Origin: Actinomycetes bacterium
GTDB lineage: Bacteria > Actinomycetota > Acidimicrobiia > Acidimicrobiales > Acidimicrobiaceae
Length of the DNA stretch: 5,968 bases
Assembly (NCBI GenBank): GCA_021823385.1
Contig: JAKAOC010000169.1
Coordinates: 1-5,968, forward strand
Direction: 5' to 3'
In this document: positions 5,913-5,968 of the stretch, in pieces
Layout of the letters: each line of letters begins with the position of its first letter
Position numbering within the stretch: position 1 is the first letter of the stretch
Notes under the pieces: model-generated
Told to the model about the DNA's origin: nothing
The model's input: only the letters and a program-made list of their open reading frames with translations
Databases searched by the model: none
Program-made: the position numbers and the translations under genes

Positions 5913-5968
5913 ATGCTGACGCAGTCACGATCCGCGGCGCACGCACAAGGCGACGCCAGTGCCGAATT
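5913..5968 (+). CDS. Start of a following gene, possibly an ABC permease (partial)
   Basis: ATG 5913 begins a frame of 18 codons (MLTQSRSAAHAQGDASAE) that remains open to the right edge. GAGG, overlapping the ATPase stop codon, lies ten bases upstream, and the two frames are only 12 bp apart, which fits an operon. The visible residues are polar and hold no domain. A permease with a cytoplasmic N-terminal tail is suggested only by its position after the ATPase gene. Confidence 0.4.
   Translation, partial: MLTQSRSAAHAQGDASAE

Noticed and set aside
1..5968. CRISPR array, tRNA, rRNA or defence system
   Set aside because: No regularly spaced repeats, cloverleaf structures or rRNA-like segments were seen, and no gene resembles a defence component.

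Overview
This GC-rich window looks like a chromosomal segment of a high-GC bacterium, most likely an actinobacterium. The grounds are codons biased to G/C at the third position, secreted lipoproteins with Ser/Thr/Pro-rich linkers, and an IS21-type transposase of the kind common in actinobacteria. The genus cannot be fixed from the sequence; this is inference.

Left half (1-2990, minus strand): two consecutive genes encode predicted exported lipoproteins with beta-propeller folds. The downstream one (1-1360, running off the left edge) carries seven kelch-type corner motifs. The upstream one (about 1611-2918) resembles TolB/WD40-like propellers. A short cysteine-containing leader ORF (2915-2974) has a strong Shine-Dalgarno sequence and overlaps the likely start of the second lipoprotein gene by ATGA, which suggests translational coupling. 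A 250-bp gap separates the two lipoprotein genes. It holds a hairpin and a purine-rich 5' leader with several SD-like motifs.

Centre (about 3310-4426, plus strand): a decayed IS21-family insertion. Its left end has a duplicated subterminal motif. The istA-like transposase reading frame has lost its first catalytic Asp, carries a stop plus a one-base frameshift just before the catalytic Glu, and is rearranged near the C-terminus. No istB and no right-hand terminal repeat follow, so this is a remnant.

Right (4427-5968, plus strand): a 304-bp intergenic stretch with a hairpin, a weak promoter and a LacI-operator-like inverted repeat leads into a complete MalK/UgpC-type ATPase gene of a sugar ABC importer. 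The first 18 codons of a following gene, possibly a partner permease, reach the right edge.

The three blocks have no evident functional link. The IS remnant separates a surface-lipoprotein locus from a carbohydrate-uptake locus. No novel defence or mobile system is supported. The more interesting points are the leader-ORF coupling, the one-base-short operator and the paired propeller lipoproteins.
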